Assembly (NCBI GenBank): GCA_946560065.1
Contig: CAMNUE010000001.1
Location: 275,564-339,563, forward strand
Length of the DNA: 64,000 nucleotides
Direction: 5' to 3'
DNA from: an uncultured bacterium
GTDB lineage: Bacteria; Bacillota_I; Bacilli_A; RF39; UBA660
Part shown: one piece after another, positions 54,154-62,714 of the stretch
How the letters are laid out: each line of letters opens with the position of its first letter
Numbering within the stretch: the stretch's first letter is position 1
The notes under the pieces: generated by a model
Databases searched by the model: none
Told to the model about the DNA's origin: nothing
The model's input: only the letters and a program-made list of their open reading frames with translations
Made by a program: the position numbers and the translations under genes

Positions 54154-55038
54154 ATGGAATTTATAAAAGCAAAAACAATTCTTTCTAAAGTGGAAGATGG
54201 TAATGAGTGGTATGGGATTGATTAAAATATGAATCTCTATAAGGGATGTTCTCATGGTTGTATCTATTGTGATAGTAGAAGTAATTGTTATCATATTGAT
54301 AACTTTGATAAAGTAAGAGGTAAAGAAAATGCTCTAGCTATTTTAGAACATGAGTTAGCAAGAAAAAAGTCAGGAATAATTGGCATTGGAGCCATGTCTG
54401 ACACTTATAATCCTTTTGAAATAAAATATGAACAGACTAGGGGAGCTTTAAAGTTAATTTCTAAGTACAACTATGGGATATCAATCGACACTAAAAGTGA
54501 TTTAATTTTGAGGGACCTAGATTTATTAAAAGAAATTAACTCAAAAAACAACGTCATAATAAAGTTCACTATCACAACACCGAATGACGCCTTATCTAAA
54601 GTTATAGAACCTAATGTTTGCCCATCAAGCAAAAGATTAAAAGCCATTAAAGAATTAAGTGCTAATGGGATATTTACAGGTATAATGCTGAATCCTGTCC
54701 TTCCATTTATTACTGACAAGGAAGAAGATATTAAATTATTAGTAAGGCTTGTCTATGAATCAGGGGCAAAATTCATTCATACTTATCTAGGGATGACCCT
54801 AAGAGAGAACCAAAGAGATTATTATTATGAGAAGTTAGACAAGTATTTTCCTAACCTAAAAGAAAAATATCTTAAATATTATGGTGAAAGGTATAATTTA
54901 TTGACACCAAACTCTCAAAAGCTATATAGAATCTTTACTGAAGAATGTCAAAAATATGGTATTCTCTATAAGATGAGTGATATTATAAAAGCATACAAAA
55001 AAGAAATTAAGACAAATGAACAAATAAGTTTATTTTAG
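54154..55038 (+). pseudogene. SPL-family radical SAM gene with early ochre stop
   Basis: From the ATG at 54154 (AAGAGG site) the frame encodes FIKAKTILSKVEDGNEWYGID, then TAA at 54223-54225. It continues in the same frame with NMNLYKGCSHGCIYCDSRS, where CxxxCxxC is the iron-sulfur motif, and with GIGAMSDTYNPFE, to 55038. Homologues have a Tyr codon (DYNMNLYRGC) where the stop lies. An alternative start at ATG 54229 lacks a ribosome-binding site and would miss 25 N-terminal residues. It is related to the spore photoproduct lyase-like SAM proteins, with unknown substrates. Confidence 0.8.
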
Positions 55039-55052
55039 AAAAGAGGTTTATT

Positions 55053-56336
55053 ATGTTTAGAAAATTAAAAGAAGCACCATTAAACTATTGGGAAGAAAAA
55101 TCATTCATGTTAGTTATTCCTAAAAACGATAATGAAGACTTTTTAAATAATAGTTTTGAAAGCATAGAAAAAATAGAAAATATTAAAATAAAAGATAAAA
55201 ATATTGATCCTGGAAAAGGCTTTATTTCATTAAAATTAGAATATGAAGCCGATGAGTATGAAGTGGGATTTTATCCAGGGGGAATCTCTGTGCCAGAATA
55301 TTATCTAAGTAAAAGTTTCTTTTTTACAGAAGAAGAAAAGAAAGCGATTTTAAAAGCTCAAAAATCCTTAACTATTTTTATGAAGTTCAGTGATAATTAT
55401 AAAAAGTCTTATCACTTACAATTGAAGCTCGCAACTGCTATGGTACCAGATCTAATTGGAGTTTTAGATGAAAGTGCTGAGAAAATGCTTCCTGCGAAAT
55501 GGGTATTTATGACAGCAAACTCTAAAGTGTTACCTAATCCTAAGAATTTATTCACAGTTCAAGCAGTAGCAGGCAAGAATAAAGAAGTTTGGTTGCATAC
55601 ACACGGACTATGTCGTTGCGGAATTCCAGAATTAGAAATCTTAAATTCTGATGAAGCTAACTACCAAAATCATTATAATTTGATTTCAACTTATGCTATG
55701 CATTTACTGGACAAGAAAAATGAATTGCCTGATTTTGAGGTGGGCTGTTTCATTGGAAGATTAATAAATGGTTATCCAGTAGTCGCAACATCACGTTCCT
55801 GGACAACAGGAATTAAAGAATATAAACATCTTAAGCTTGGTAACATGAAAGACCGTAAAGGTGGACATAATACCAAAACAAATATTATTTTCTTATATAA
55901 AAGTGAAGAAGATGAAAACAAAAAAGTTTTAAGTAAAGTTTCTATCTACGATAAATTATGGGGAGATAATCCATTGTTCTTTTTCAGTGATGAAGAAACA
56001 TTTAGAATGAAAGCTCTTGTCATGGAAAGATTTGACTATGTAAAAGAAGCTTTTAAAAATAAAGATAATACAATCATTATTAAAGTCGGTTTGCCTCTAA
56101 AAGAAAAAGGAAAATTTGAACATATTTGGTTTGAGTTATTAGAAGTAAAAGGCGATAAATTTAAAGCAAAACTAACTCAAGAACCATATGATGTTCCAGA
56201 TATGCATACAGGAGACGAAGCATGGTATACAATTGATGATATAACAGATTGGATTATTTACACTAAAGATTTTTCAGTAAATCCAGATAACGCTTATCTT
56301 TTAGAAAAAAATAATAATGAAAGTAGAGGAGAATAA
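55053..56336 (+). CDS. DUF4026/DUF2314 domain protein
   Basis: A 427-residue protein. Residues about 1-300 resemble DUF4026 (LHTHGLCRCGIPELEIL is a conserved block, with possible metal-binding His/Cys). The C-terminal 110 residues match DUF2314, seen as IIIKVGLPLKEKGKFEHIWFELLEV and DDITDWI. The domain pair is found in Firmicutes next to small DUF genes such as those following here. The function is unknown. It has an AAGAGG site, and its end contains the ribosome-binding site for the next gene. Confidence 0.85.
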   Translation: MFRKLKEAPLNYWEEKSFMLVIPKNDNEDFLNNSFESIEKIENIKIKDKNIDPGKGFISLKLEYEADEYEVGFYPGGISVPEYYLSKSFFFTEEEKKAILKAQKSLTIFMKFSDNYKKSYHLQLKLATAMVPDLIGVLDESAEKMLPAKWVFMTANSKVLPNPKNLFTVQAVAGKNKEVWLHTHGLCRCGIPELEILNSDEANYQNHYNLISTYAMHLLDKKNELPDFEVGCFIGRLINGYPVVATSRSWTTGIKEYKHLKLGNMKDRKGGHNTKTNIIFLYKSEEDENKKVLSKVSIYDKLWGDNPLFFFSDEETFRMKALVMERFDYVKEAFKNKDNTIIIKVGLPLKEKGKFEHIWFELLEVKGDKFKAKLTQEPYDVPDMHTGDEAWYTIDDITDWIIYTKDFSVNPDNAYLLEKNNNESRGE

Positions 56337-56339
56337 AAG

Positions 56340-56591
56340 ATGCAAAGAGAAGTAAAACCATTCACAATGTGGAGACATTTTAAAGGAACTAGAAGTTTTG
56401 TAATTACAGTTTGTGAACATACAGAAACAGGAGAAAAATTAGTAGTCTATCGTTGTATGGACAATAACGGAAAAACTAATCATAAAGATGGCATTTATGC
56501 TCGACCATTAGAAATGTTCTTATCAGAAGTAGACCATGAAAAATATCCCGATGTAGAACAAAAATATCGTTTTGAAGAAATAATTGATTAA
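56340..56591 (+). CDS. DUF1653 protein
   Basis: An 83-residue protein with the DUF1653 layout: WRHFKGTRSFVITVCEHTETGEKLVVYR, then YARPLEMFLSEVD and the C-terminal RFEEI. The N-terminal three to seven residues are extra. The family is widespread in Firmicutes with no known function. It begins 3 bases after the DUF4026/DUF2314 gene, sharing the AGAGGAG site. Confidence 0.92.
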   Translation: MQREVKPFTMWRHFKGTRSFVITVCEHTETGEKLVVYRCMDNNGKTNHKDGIYARPLEMFLSEVDHEKYPDVEQKYRFEEIID

Positions 56592-56623
56592 ATAAATTGT
56601 CTTAAAGAAAGAAGAAATAAAAT

Positions 56624-57052
56624 ATGAAACTATTTAAAAAATCAAAAAAGAATGAAGATAATAAAGTTAAAGAAACTAAAAATGAATACATCGAAATTGA
56701 AGTGAAAAAACTAATTGACTGGAATGAGCCAAATGGAGATGGCTGTATCGTCTCTGATAAAATAACTAAAGAAGGCTACAAAGTGGGATATATATATCGT
56801 GAGAATCCAACCCCCAATATGCCAGATAGCGGTTGGCGATTCTTAGCTGGCAATGAAGACGAAAGTTTTATGAATGATTCTAAAAAACATCATGTCTTCG
56901 CAATAAATACTATTTGTAATTATGACTCTGATATCATTCCTTATCTTAAATCAAATATAGGCAGTGCCTTTATTAGAGTAGAAGGTAATAAATTTCTAGA
57001 AGACGATGGCTCTAAAGCAATTTTTATAGAAAAACAAGATAACAGTAAATAA
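56624..57052 (+). CDS. DUF2185 (immunity-type) protein
   Basis: A 142-residue protein with a Lys/Glu-rich N-terminal extension and a DUF2185 core: CIVSDKITKEGYKVGYIYRENP, then DSGWRFLAGNEDE and INTICNYDSDIIPYL. DUF2185 is classed among predicted immunity proteins of toxin systems, but also occurs alone. No toxin gene is adjacent, so the role is open. It shares the small operon with DUF4026/DUF2314 and DUF1653 genes. Confidence 0.9.
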   Translation: MKLFKKSKKNEDNKVKETKNEYIEIEVKKLIDWNEPNGDGCIVSDKITKEGYKVGYIYRENPTPNMPDSGWRFLAGNEDESFMNDSKKHHVFAINTICNYDSDIIPYLKSNIGSAFIRVEGNKFLEDDGSKAIFIEKQDNSK

Positions 57053-57062
57053 TTAAATACAG

Positions 57063-57096
57063 GCAAATAAAGATCAAACTTATTTGCTTTTTCTTT
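57063..57096 (+). terminator. Terminator after the DUF2185 gene
   Basis: GCAAATAA and TTATTTGC form an 8-bp stem with a 9-base loop, followed by TTTTTCTTT. Confidence 0.85.
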
Positions 57097-57156
57097 GTCC
57101 TCAGCTACATATATTAAAAATTATTTGGGAATAATATAAGCTAAGAGGACTAAGAT

Positions 57157-58650
57157 ATGAAAAGAATTTATGCTTGTATTGATTTAAAAAGTTTTTATGC
57201 TTCGGTTGAATGTGTCGAGAGAGGACTAGATCCACTAAACACCAATTTAGTTGTTGCAGATAAGTCACGTACTGAAAAAACAATCTGTCTTGCCGTTACT
57301 CCATCACTAAAACAATATGGATTAGGTGGAAGAGCTAGATTATATGAAGTAGAACAAAAAGTAAAAGAAATCAATTTCAAACGAAAAAAGAAAAATCATT
57401 ATCACAAATTTACCGAAAAGTCTTATCTAAATAGTGAACTTCAGAAAAATAACTCATTAGAATTAACCTATATTATTGCTCCACCAAGAATGCGAAAATA
57501 TATGGATTATAGTGCAAAAATTTATAATATTTATCTTAAATTTCTTGCCCCAGAAGATATTTTTGTTTATTCAATTGATGAAGTTTTTATTGAAGTAACA
57601 GCCTATTTAAAATATTATAAAATGAATGCTAGTGAGTTAGTTTCAAAAATAATTAAAGATATTTACAAAACTACTGGCATTACTGCGACAGCTGGTATTG
57701 GAACTAATCTGTATCTTGCTAAGGTTTGTATGGATATAGTTGCAAAGAAATCTCCTCCTAATGAAATTGGTGTTCGAATTGCAGAAATAGATGAAAAAAG
57801 CTATCGAAAACTACTTTGGACACATCAGCCGCTTACTGATTTTTGGCGAGTTGGAAGGGGTTATGCTGAGAAGTTAGCCGAACAGAATATTTTTACTATG
57901 GGGGATATTGCCAGATGTTCTATTCACAATGAAGATTTACTCTATAAATTATTTGGCGTTAATGCTGAACTGTTAATTGATCATGCTTGGGGCTTGGAAC
58001 CAGTAACTCTTAGTGAAGTTAAAAATTATAAACCAGAAAAGAATAGTCTTTCATCAGGACAAGTCTTACATTCTGCTTATAACTATCAAAAGGTAAAACT
58101 AATTGTTAAGGAGATGATAGAATTACTGTCCTTAGATTTAGTAGAAAAGCATCTAGTAACAAATCAATTAGTACTAACTATAAGTTATGATCGTGAAAAT
58201 TTGACTAATAAAGCTTTAAGTAAAAATTATACTGGAGAAGTTACCATAGATAGTTATGGTAGAAAAATACCAAAACATGCTCACGGGACAATTAATCTTG
58301 ATTATTATTCTTCATCAACAAAATACTTATCAAAAAAGTGTCTAGAACTCTTTGAAAGAATAGTAAATAAAAAGTTATTAGTTAGAAAAGTGACAATTTC
58401 AGCTTGTAACTTAATTACTGAAGAGGAAATAGAGAATAATCTTATTCATGATCAATTAGATTTATTTACTGATAATACCTATCAAAAAGAGCTAGAAAAA
58501 GAAGAACAAAAAGAAGAGTTGAAGTTACAACATGCTATAATAGATATAAAAAATAAATATGGAAAAAGTTCTATTTTAAAAGGTATGAATTTAGAAGAAG
58601 GGGCTACTACCATAGAGAGAAACAATCAAGTTGGAGGACATCAAGGATGA
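57157..58650 (+). CDS. Y-family DNA polymerase (UvrX/DinB-like)
   Basis: A 497-residue translesion DNA polymerase. Catalytic motifs are YACIDLKSFYASVECV (first Asp) and YSIDEVFIEV (Asp-Glu pair); GIGTNLYLAKVCMDI and the helix-hairpin-helix DFWRVGRGYAEKL follow. The N-terminal LDPLNTNLVVAD and the long C-terminus fit the UvrX/UmuC-like subgroup of Firmicutes, which lacks the usual DinB little-finger end. It is coupled by a 4-base overlap to a YolD-like gene, the standard pairing. No LexA box was seen upstream, and AGAGG precedes the start. Confidence 0.93.
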   Translation: MKRIYACIDLKSFYASVECVERGLDPLNTNLVVADKSRTEKTICLAVTPSLKQYGLGGRARLYEVEQKVKEINFKRKKKNHYHKFTEKSYLNSELQKNNSLELTYIIAPPRMRKYMDYSAKIYNIYLKFLAPEDIFVYSIDEVFIEVTAYLKYYKMNASELVSKIIKDIYKTTGITATAGIGTNLYLAKVCMDIVAKKSPPNEIGVRIAEIDEKSYRKLLWTHQPLTDFWRVGRGYAEKLAEQNIFTMGDIARCSIHNEDLLYKLFGVNAELLIDHAWGLEPVTLSEVKNYKPEKNSLSSGQVLHSAYNYQKVKLIVKEMIELLSLDLVEKHLVTNQLVLTISYDRENLTNKALSKNYTGEVTIDSYGRKIPKHAHGTINLDYYSSSTKYLSKKCLELFERIVNKKLLVRKVTISACNLITEEEIENNLIHDQLDLFTDNTYQKELEKEEQKEELKLQHAIIDIKNKYGKSSILKGMNLEEGATTIERNNQVGGHQG

Positions 58651-59066
58651 AAGATAATTATCAAGATATCATCAATTTAGAACATTATGAATTGAAACAC
58701 CCAAGAATGAGTCGCTATAATAGAGCTGCTCAATTCGCACCATTTGCGGCTTTAACTGGTTATGCTGAAAAAGTAAAAGAAGTAGCTAGGTTAACTAGTC
58801 AAAAAATTGAATTGGATGATGCTTTAAAAGAAATCATTAACTATAAGCTCAACCAATTAAATGAAGTAATAAAAATAAAACCAGAAGTTGAAGTCACTTA
58901 CTTTGTACCAGACATAAAAAAAGAAGGCGGCAAATATCTTACTAAAAAAGGACGCATCAAAAGAATTGATTTTATAAATAGATTTATAAAGTTTACAGAT
59001 AACGAGAAGATAATTATTGATGAGATAACTAATATAAAAAGTAATCTGTTAAATGAAATAGAATAA
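58647..59066 (+). CDS. YolD-like protein
   Basis: A 139-residue protein of the YolD group, encoded next to UvrX-like polymerases and thought to modulate them. Its core is HPRMSRYNRAAQFAPFAAL, followed by a coil and a C-terminal beta barrel-like part (VEVTYFVPDIKK, then GRIKRIDFINRFIKF). The start overlaps the polymerase stop (ATGA). GGAGG lies 10 bases upstream in the polymerase gene. Confidence 0.93.
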   Translation: MKDNYQDIINLEHYELKHPRMSRYNRAAQFAPFAALTGYAEKVKEVARLTSQKIELDDALKEIINYKLNQLNEVIKIKPEVEVTYFVPDIKKEGGKYLTKKGRIKRIDFINRFIKFTDNEKIIIDEITNIKSNLLNEIE

Positions 59067-59096
59067 TAATATAAATTAGATAATAAATTAGCTTTG

Positions 59097-59105
59097 TGAT
59101 ATAAT
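59097..59105 (+). promoter_or_regulatory. Extended -10 promoter of gene 59145
   Basis: TGATATAAT is an extended -10 element 40 bases before the start codon. Confidence 0.55.
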
Positions 59106-59144
59106 TCTAATTGTAATTATAAGAATATTTGTAGGTGAAAAGAT

Positions 59145-59753
59145 ATGAAAAAGAGAAATTATTTAATTGCCATTATTACAGGAATTATAGTTGGAATAAT
59201 AACTGTAATTGGTCAAAAATACTTATCAGGAAATTTGAACTTTTTAGTAAATTCTGCTTCTATGTGGCTAATACCAACTTTCTTTATTCCGTATTTCTTA
59301 AAGACTGATAGTAAGGATTCAATTATTATCAGTATGACCATATTAATATTTTGTGTTTTAGGCTACTATATTTTTGAAGCCATTATTCATAGCCACACCT
59401 TTGAATTTAGTACTTCAGTAATTCTTTGGTTATTGTGTGCTATAGCAGGAGGAATTGTCTTTGGGCTGGGTGCTAATTATTCAAGAACCAAAAATGACAA
59501 GTTAAAACTCTTAAGTATGAATCTATTACCAGCAGTCTTTCTTTCAGAACCATTATATAAATTAATTAATATTAGTGCTTATTCAAATGTCATCTTAGAT
59601 ATTATTGTACAAATAATAATAGGACTAATATTATATGGAATTATTAATTTTAAAGAATCACATAAATTAAAAAACATTTTATCGTGTATCTTTCTTACTG
59701 TACTTGGAATATTGGGATTTTTTACTTTATCGGCTTTATCAAAAATATTATAA
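59145..59753 (+). CDS. Multi-pass membrane protein (DUF6518-like)
   Basis: A 202-residue protein with six predicted hydrophobic helices (about 7-27, 36-52, 60-80, 88-108, 140-165 and 178-198). The layout, including WLLCAIAGGIVFGLGA, resembles small DUF6518-type membrane proteins; the label is tentative. It precedes the ABC-F gene by 89 bases, a gap that holds the ABC-F leader. It may be co-transcribed with it. The function is unknown. Confidence 0.78.
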   Translation: MKKRNYLIAIITGIIVGIITVIGQKYLSGNLNFLVNSASMWLIPTFFIPYFLKTDSKDSIIISMTILIFCVLGYYIFEAIIHSHTFEFSTSVILWLLCAIAGGIVFGLGANYSRTKNDKLKLLSMNLLPAVFLSEPLYKLINISAYSNVILDIIVQIIIGLILYGIINFKESHKLKNILSCIFLTVLGILGFFTLSALSKIL

Positions 59754-59775
59754 AATAAAAAATGGAGGTGGGAAA

Positions 59776-59796
59776 ATGAGAATATTAACTAAATAA
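59776..59796 (+). CDS. Six-residue leader peptide ORF upstream of the ABC-F gene
   Basis: ATGAGAATATTAACTAAATAA encodes MRILTK and stops. It has a strong GGAGGTGGG ribosome-binding site 4 bases before the ATG. Tiny ORFs of this type before ABC-F resistance ATPases sense ribosome stalling by antibiotics. Its end lies 4 bases before a hairpin arm that can affect the main start site. Confidence 0.65.
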   Translation: MRILTK

Positions 59797-59800
59797 GTAA

Positions 59801-59840
59801 GGCATAAACTTTGATTATGCCAAGAAAGAAGGAGGCATAA
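59801..59840 (+). promoter_or_regulatory. Competing-hairpin element controlling ABC-F translation
   Basis: GGCATAA occurs at 59801-59807 and again at 59834-59840, where it overlaps the GGAGG ribosome-binding site (59831-59835). TTATGCC at 59815-59821 can pair with either. Pairing with the first frees the start site; pairing with the second hides it. The position of a ribosome on the leader ORF would influence the choice. There is no T tract, so control at translation is more likely than attenuation. Confidence 0.65.
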
Positions 59841-59842
59841 TA

Positions 59843-61345
59843 ATGTTTGAAGTAAATAATTTAAACATAAAAGTAGAAGATAGATATTTAGTTAAGGACT
59901 TATCGTTTAATCTTAACAGAGGTGATAAGCTCGCAATTATTGGAGAAGAAGGGAATGGTAAATCAACCTTATTAAAATCCCTTTTAGGTATCTGTGATTA
60001 CGCTAATATTGAAGGAAATATTAACTATAAAGGAAACAGCATAGGTTATCTAGAACAGACAATTTCAAAAGAAAACTTAGTAAAGAAAGTATCCGATTTT
60101 CTTTTTATAGATGACAATGATTACTACGATAAAATAAATGACTTTTATAAATATTTAAATACAATTAATTTAGAAGATAATGTCTTAGACCAAACAATAA
60201 GTACTTTGTCTGGTGGTGAAAAAATCAAAATAAGTATATTAAAACTTTTACTTGATAATCCAGATATCTTATTTTTAGATGAACCAACAAATGATTTAGA
60301 TATCGAAACACTAGAATGGTTAGAAAGTTTTATTAATACTACAAATAAACCTATAATTTATGTATCTCATGATGAGGTGTTACTTTCTAATACTGCTAAT
60401 ATGATTCTACATCTAGAGCAAATAAGAAAGAAAACTGATGCAAGACATACTCTTTTGAAAATAGATTATAAAACTTATGTTGATATGCGTCTAAGAGGGA
60501 TAGAAAAACAGACACAGATTGCTAAAAAAGAAAAAAGAGACTTTGTAAAACATCAAGAAAAATTAAATAGAGTAATGCAAAAAGTTGAGTATCAACAAAA
60601 TATTATTTCTAGAAGTGATCCTCATGGAGCTAGACTTTTAAAGAAGAAAATGCACTCACTAAAAAGTCAAGAAAGAAAACTAGATAGTACTGAGTTATCT
60701 GAGATCCCAGACGTTGAGGAAGGGATTAATTTCTTCTTTGAGCCAGTAGAAATACCAAAAACTAAAAAGATTCTTAGTCTAGATATTCAAGAACTAAAGG
60801 TTGACAATAAAGTTCTTTCTAAAAATATAACATTAGATATAATAGGCAATACACATTTATGTATTATAGGAAAAAATGGTGTAGGTAAGTCAACCCTAAT
60901 TAAACTAATTTATAATGAACTAAAAGGCAGGGAAGATTTAAATGTGGGTTATATGCCCCAAGTATATGATGATATTCTAAAAAAATATGAAAATGTTTTA
61001 GACTTTATTTGCCCAAAAGCTGATAAAGAGTCAATAACTCAGGCTAGAATGTATTTGGGTAATATGAAATTTACTAGTGAAGAGATGACAGGAAAAATTT
61101 CTAATCTAAGTAATGGCACCAAAGCTAAACTATTTTTAATGAAACTAGTATTAGATAAATGTAATGTTCTCATTTTAGATGAACCTACAAGAAACGTCAG
61201 CCCTCTCTCAAATCCAATCATTAGAAAAGTACTAAGGGAATTCAAAGGTACAATTATTAGTGTTTCTCATGATAGAAAATACTTAGCTGAGGTAGTAGAT
61301 GAATTATATACGCTAACTCCAACTTGTCTTAAAAAAGAAAAGTGA
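59843..61345 (+). CDS. ABC-F family ATPase (ribosome protection type)
   Basis: A 500-residue soluble protein with two ABC domains and no membrane segment. The first half has GEEGNGKST, LSGGEKIKISIL and FLDEPTNDLD. A linker of about 80 residues is charged and helical (KIDYKTYVDMRLRGIE). The second half has GKNGVGKSTL, LSNGTKAKLFL and ILDEPTRNVSPLS, replacing the usual DEPTNHLD. ABC-F proteins act on ribosomes, many giving resistance to peptidyl-transferase-centre drugs. The upstream leader ORF and hairpins support an inducible resistance role. AAGGAGG precedes the start. Confidence 0.9.
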   Translation: MFEVNNLNIKVEDRYLVKDLSFNLNRGDKLAIIGEEGNGKSTLLKSLLGICDYANIEGNINYKGNSIGYLEQTISKENLVKKVSDFLFIDDNDYYDKINDFYKYLNTINLEDNVLDQTISTLSGGEKIKISILKLLLDNPDILFLDEPTNDLDIETLEWLESFINTTNKPIIYVSHDEVLLSNTANMILHLEQIRKKTDARHTLLKIDYKTYVDMRLRGIEKQTQIAKKEKRDFVKHQEKLNRVMQKVEYQQNIISRSDPHGARLLKKKMHSLKSQERKLDSTELSEIPDVEEGINFFFEPVEIPKTKKILSLDIQELKVDNKVLSKNITLDIIGNTHLCIIGKNGVGKSTLIKLIYNELKGREDLNVGYMPQVYDDILKKYENVLDFICPKADKESITQARMYLGNMKFTSEEMTGKISNLSNGTKAKLFLMKLVLDKCNVLILDEPTRNVSPLSNPIIRKVLREFKGTIISVSHDRKYLAEVVDELYTLTPTCLKKEK

Positions 61346-61485
61346 TAAAGCAGAATTATCTCAAGATTCATTTAGTGTTATTAAAATTTACAATAGATAC
61401 TTTTAAAAATATTTCTAAATATTGAAGAAAATACTTTTTTATGCTATATTTAAAAAGTAATAATTTTATATTTGGAGGAAGTAAT

Positions 61486-61830
61486 ATGGCAAAAAAAGTA
61501 TATGAAGTAAAATCAGATGAACAATTATTTGCAGGTAAAGTATCAGGAGACTGCTGGAAGATGCCTAAAACAAGTATTAATAGACAAGTTTCTGGTAAAT
61601 ATTACTTTACTGATAAAAGAATTGCCTTTTTAGCATCAGGACTAATTGGAACTGAAAGTGTAAGTTGGGAAATAGAAATGAAAGATATCGAAAAAGTAAA
61701 GACATGTCTAACACCACCGTTTTTTCCATTTGGTATTTTAATTACAATGAAAAATGGTGATAAATATAAATTGTCTATCTTAAAAAGAAAGAAATATTTT
61801 GATTGGATAGTAGAACATATTAATAAGTAA
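61486..61830 (+). CDS. Small GRAM/PH-like domain protein
   Basis: A 114-residue protein composed mainly of one beta-rich domain: GKYYFTDKRIAFLASGL, then VSWEIEMKDIEKV and a terminal helix DWIVEHI. This matches the bacterial GRAM/PH-like pattern (YLTDKRLIF...). No membrane segment is present. The ATG at 61486 is preferred over an upstream frame start because TTTGGAGGAAG lies just before it. The function is unknown. Confidence 0.8.
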   Translation: MAKKVYEVKSDEQLFAGKVSGDCWKMPKTSINRQVSGKYYFTDKRIAFLASGLIGTESVSWEIEMKDIEKVKTCLTPPFFPFGILITMKNGDKYKLSILKRKKYFDWIVEHINK

Positions 61831-61846
61831 AAATAAATTTATTATT

Positions 61847-61881
61847 AAAGCAAATCAAGTGAAATAGAAGATTTGCTTTTT
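61847..61881 (+). terminator. Terminator after the GRAM-like gene
   Basis: AAAGCAAATC and GATTTGCTTTTT form a 10-bp stem with a 13-base loop and a T run. Confidence 0.85.
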
Positions 61882-61884
61882 GTG

Positions 61885-61893
61885 TGCTATAAT
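61885..61893 (+). promoter_or_regulatory. Extended -10 promoter
   Basis: TGCTATAAT follows the terminator and precedes the zinc-ribbon fragment at 61950 and gene 62045. Confidence 0.55.
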
Positions 61894-61949
61894 ATTTAAT
61901 ATAAATAGAAAACTACTAGAAATTTATTTTTAGAATGGAGGAATATATT

Positions 61950-61994
61950 ATGGAAAATAGGATATGTCAAAGTTGTGGAATGCAAGTTTGTTAA
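61950..61994 (+). pseudogene. Truncated zinc-ribbon gene start
   Basis: ATG with an ATGGAGG site encodes MENRICQSCGMQVC and then TAA. CQSCGM is the start of a known putative zinc-ribbon family of about 80 or more residues. The remainder is missing, so this is the 5' end of a deleted gene; it might instead act as a leader for 62045. Confidence 0.55.
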
Positions 61995-62044
61995 TGGAAT
62001 AGTTAACAATTAAAAGAAAAATAATAAAAAAAGGAGATAAGTAT

Positions 62045-62401
62045 ATGGCAAGAGTAGTAAAAAACAAAGAATTAGTTAGAACAAGATTAGCAACTAATTA
62101 CGGTGGTTGGATGTATTGTGATAAATGCAATGAAAATATAGGGTATTTATGTTATGCAACCTACGATAAGTTAGAATTAAAATATAAATGTAATTGTGGT
62201 AATTTAGGGAGTGTATTAATAGACTTTGAAGATAGTAAGACTGGTCAAGAATGTAATGAAGAGTTAGCTATTATAAAAAATAGATTATGCTGTCCAAAAG
62301 ATAATGAACCATTAATTACAATATTAGATAAAAAAGTATCAAGTTATGAATTAAAAATAAGTTGTAAATCATGTGAAAGTATTTATAAAAAAGTTAAGTA
62401 A
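62045..62401 (+). CDS. Double zinc-ribbon hypothetical protein
   Basis: A 118-residue protein with two zinc-ribbon-like units: CDKCNENIGYLCY with CNCG (residues about 22-51), and CCPKDNEP with CKSC (about 80-113). A charged linker separates them. The family is not recognised. Nucleic-acid or protein binding is plausible from the fold only. It has an AAGGAG site and no close downstream gene. Confidence 0.75.
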   Translation: MARVVKNKELVRTRLATNYGGWMYCDKCNENIGYLCYATYDKLELKYKCNCGNLGSVLIDFEDSKTGQECNEELAIIKNRLCCPKDNEPLITILDKKVSSYELKISCKSCESIYKKVK

Positions 62402-62420
62402 ATTAAAATTAATAAGTGAA

Positions 62421-62537
62421 ATGTTATGGCAATATGGAACTTATACTATAAAAGCTGGAAAACAATATAAAATACAAACAAAAGATTTGTGTAAACAAGC
62501 AAAGTTAGCAAATATAGATTATAAAAGTAATCGCTAA
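62421..62537 (+). pseudogene. Short ORF, likely the 3' remnant of a lost gene
   Basis: A 38-codon frame (MLWQYGTYTIKAGKQYKIQTK near its start) without a ribosome-binding site. Its amino-acid make-up is protein-like, and it ends directly at the recurrent AAATTACAATTT motif. It is probably the tail of a partly deleted gene. Confidence 0.45.
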
Positions 62538-62548
62538 ATTACAATTTA
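62536..62548. repeat. AAATTACAATTT motif, copy 1
   Basis: AAATTACAATTTA overlaps the stop codon of the 62421 ORF. It is the first of four related copies flanking small genes in the last 1.5 kb. Confidence 0.6.
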
Positions 62549-62551
62549 ACG

Positions 62552-62577
62552 AGCAGACTGGAAATAGTTTGCTTTTT
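62552..62577 (+). terminator. Terminator before the yjdF riboswitch
   Basis: AGCAGACT and AGTTTGCT form an 8-bp stem with one G-U pair and a 6-base loop, followed by TTTT. Confidence 0.75.
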
Positions 62578-62581
62578 AATG

Positions 62582-62587
62582 TATAAT
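62582..62587 (+). promoter_or_regulatory. -10 box of the yjdF leader
   Basis: TATAAT directly before the structured leader, giving initiation near 62594. Confidence 0.55.
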
Positions 62588-62590
62588 TAG

Positions 62591-62705
62591 AATACAAAGT
62601 TAAAAACACAGTTCTGGTTGGTAGTCCAGACATAATAATTATATTATTATCAGTAACCTGCCTCCTAAGGTTGTCCGTTCTTTGTATATTTTTACAAGTA
62701 GGAGG
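62591..62705 (+). ncRNA. Probable yjdF riboswitch (structured leader)
   Basis: The leader before the yjdF gene folds into a closed element. ATACAAAG (62592-62599) pairs with CTTTGTAT (62680-62687). Inside are the hairpins TCTGG/CCAGA (62613-62630) and AACCT/AGGTT (62655-62672). The latter's loop carries CCTCCTA (62661-62667), exactly complementary to the TAGGAGG of the yjdF ribosome-binding region (62699-62705). Known yjdF RNAs sit before yjdF genes and bind azaaromatic compounds. Consensus identity was not checked, so the class call rests on context and structure. Confidence 0.75.
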
Positions 62706-62714
62706 TTAATTTGT

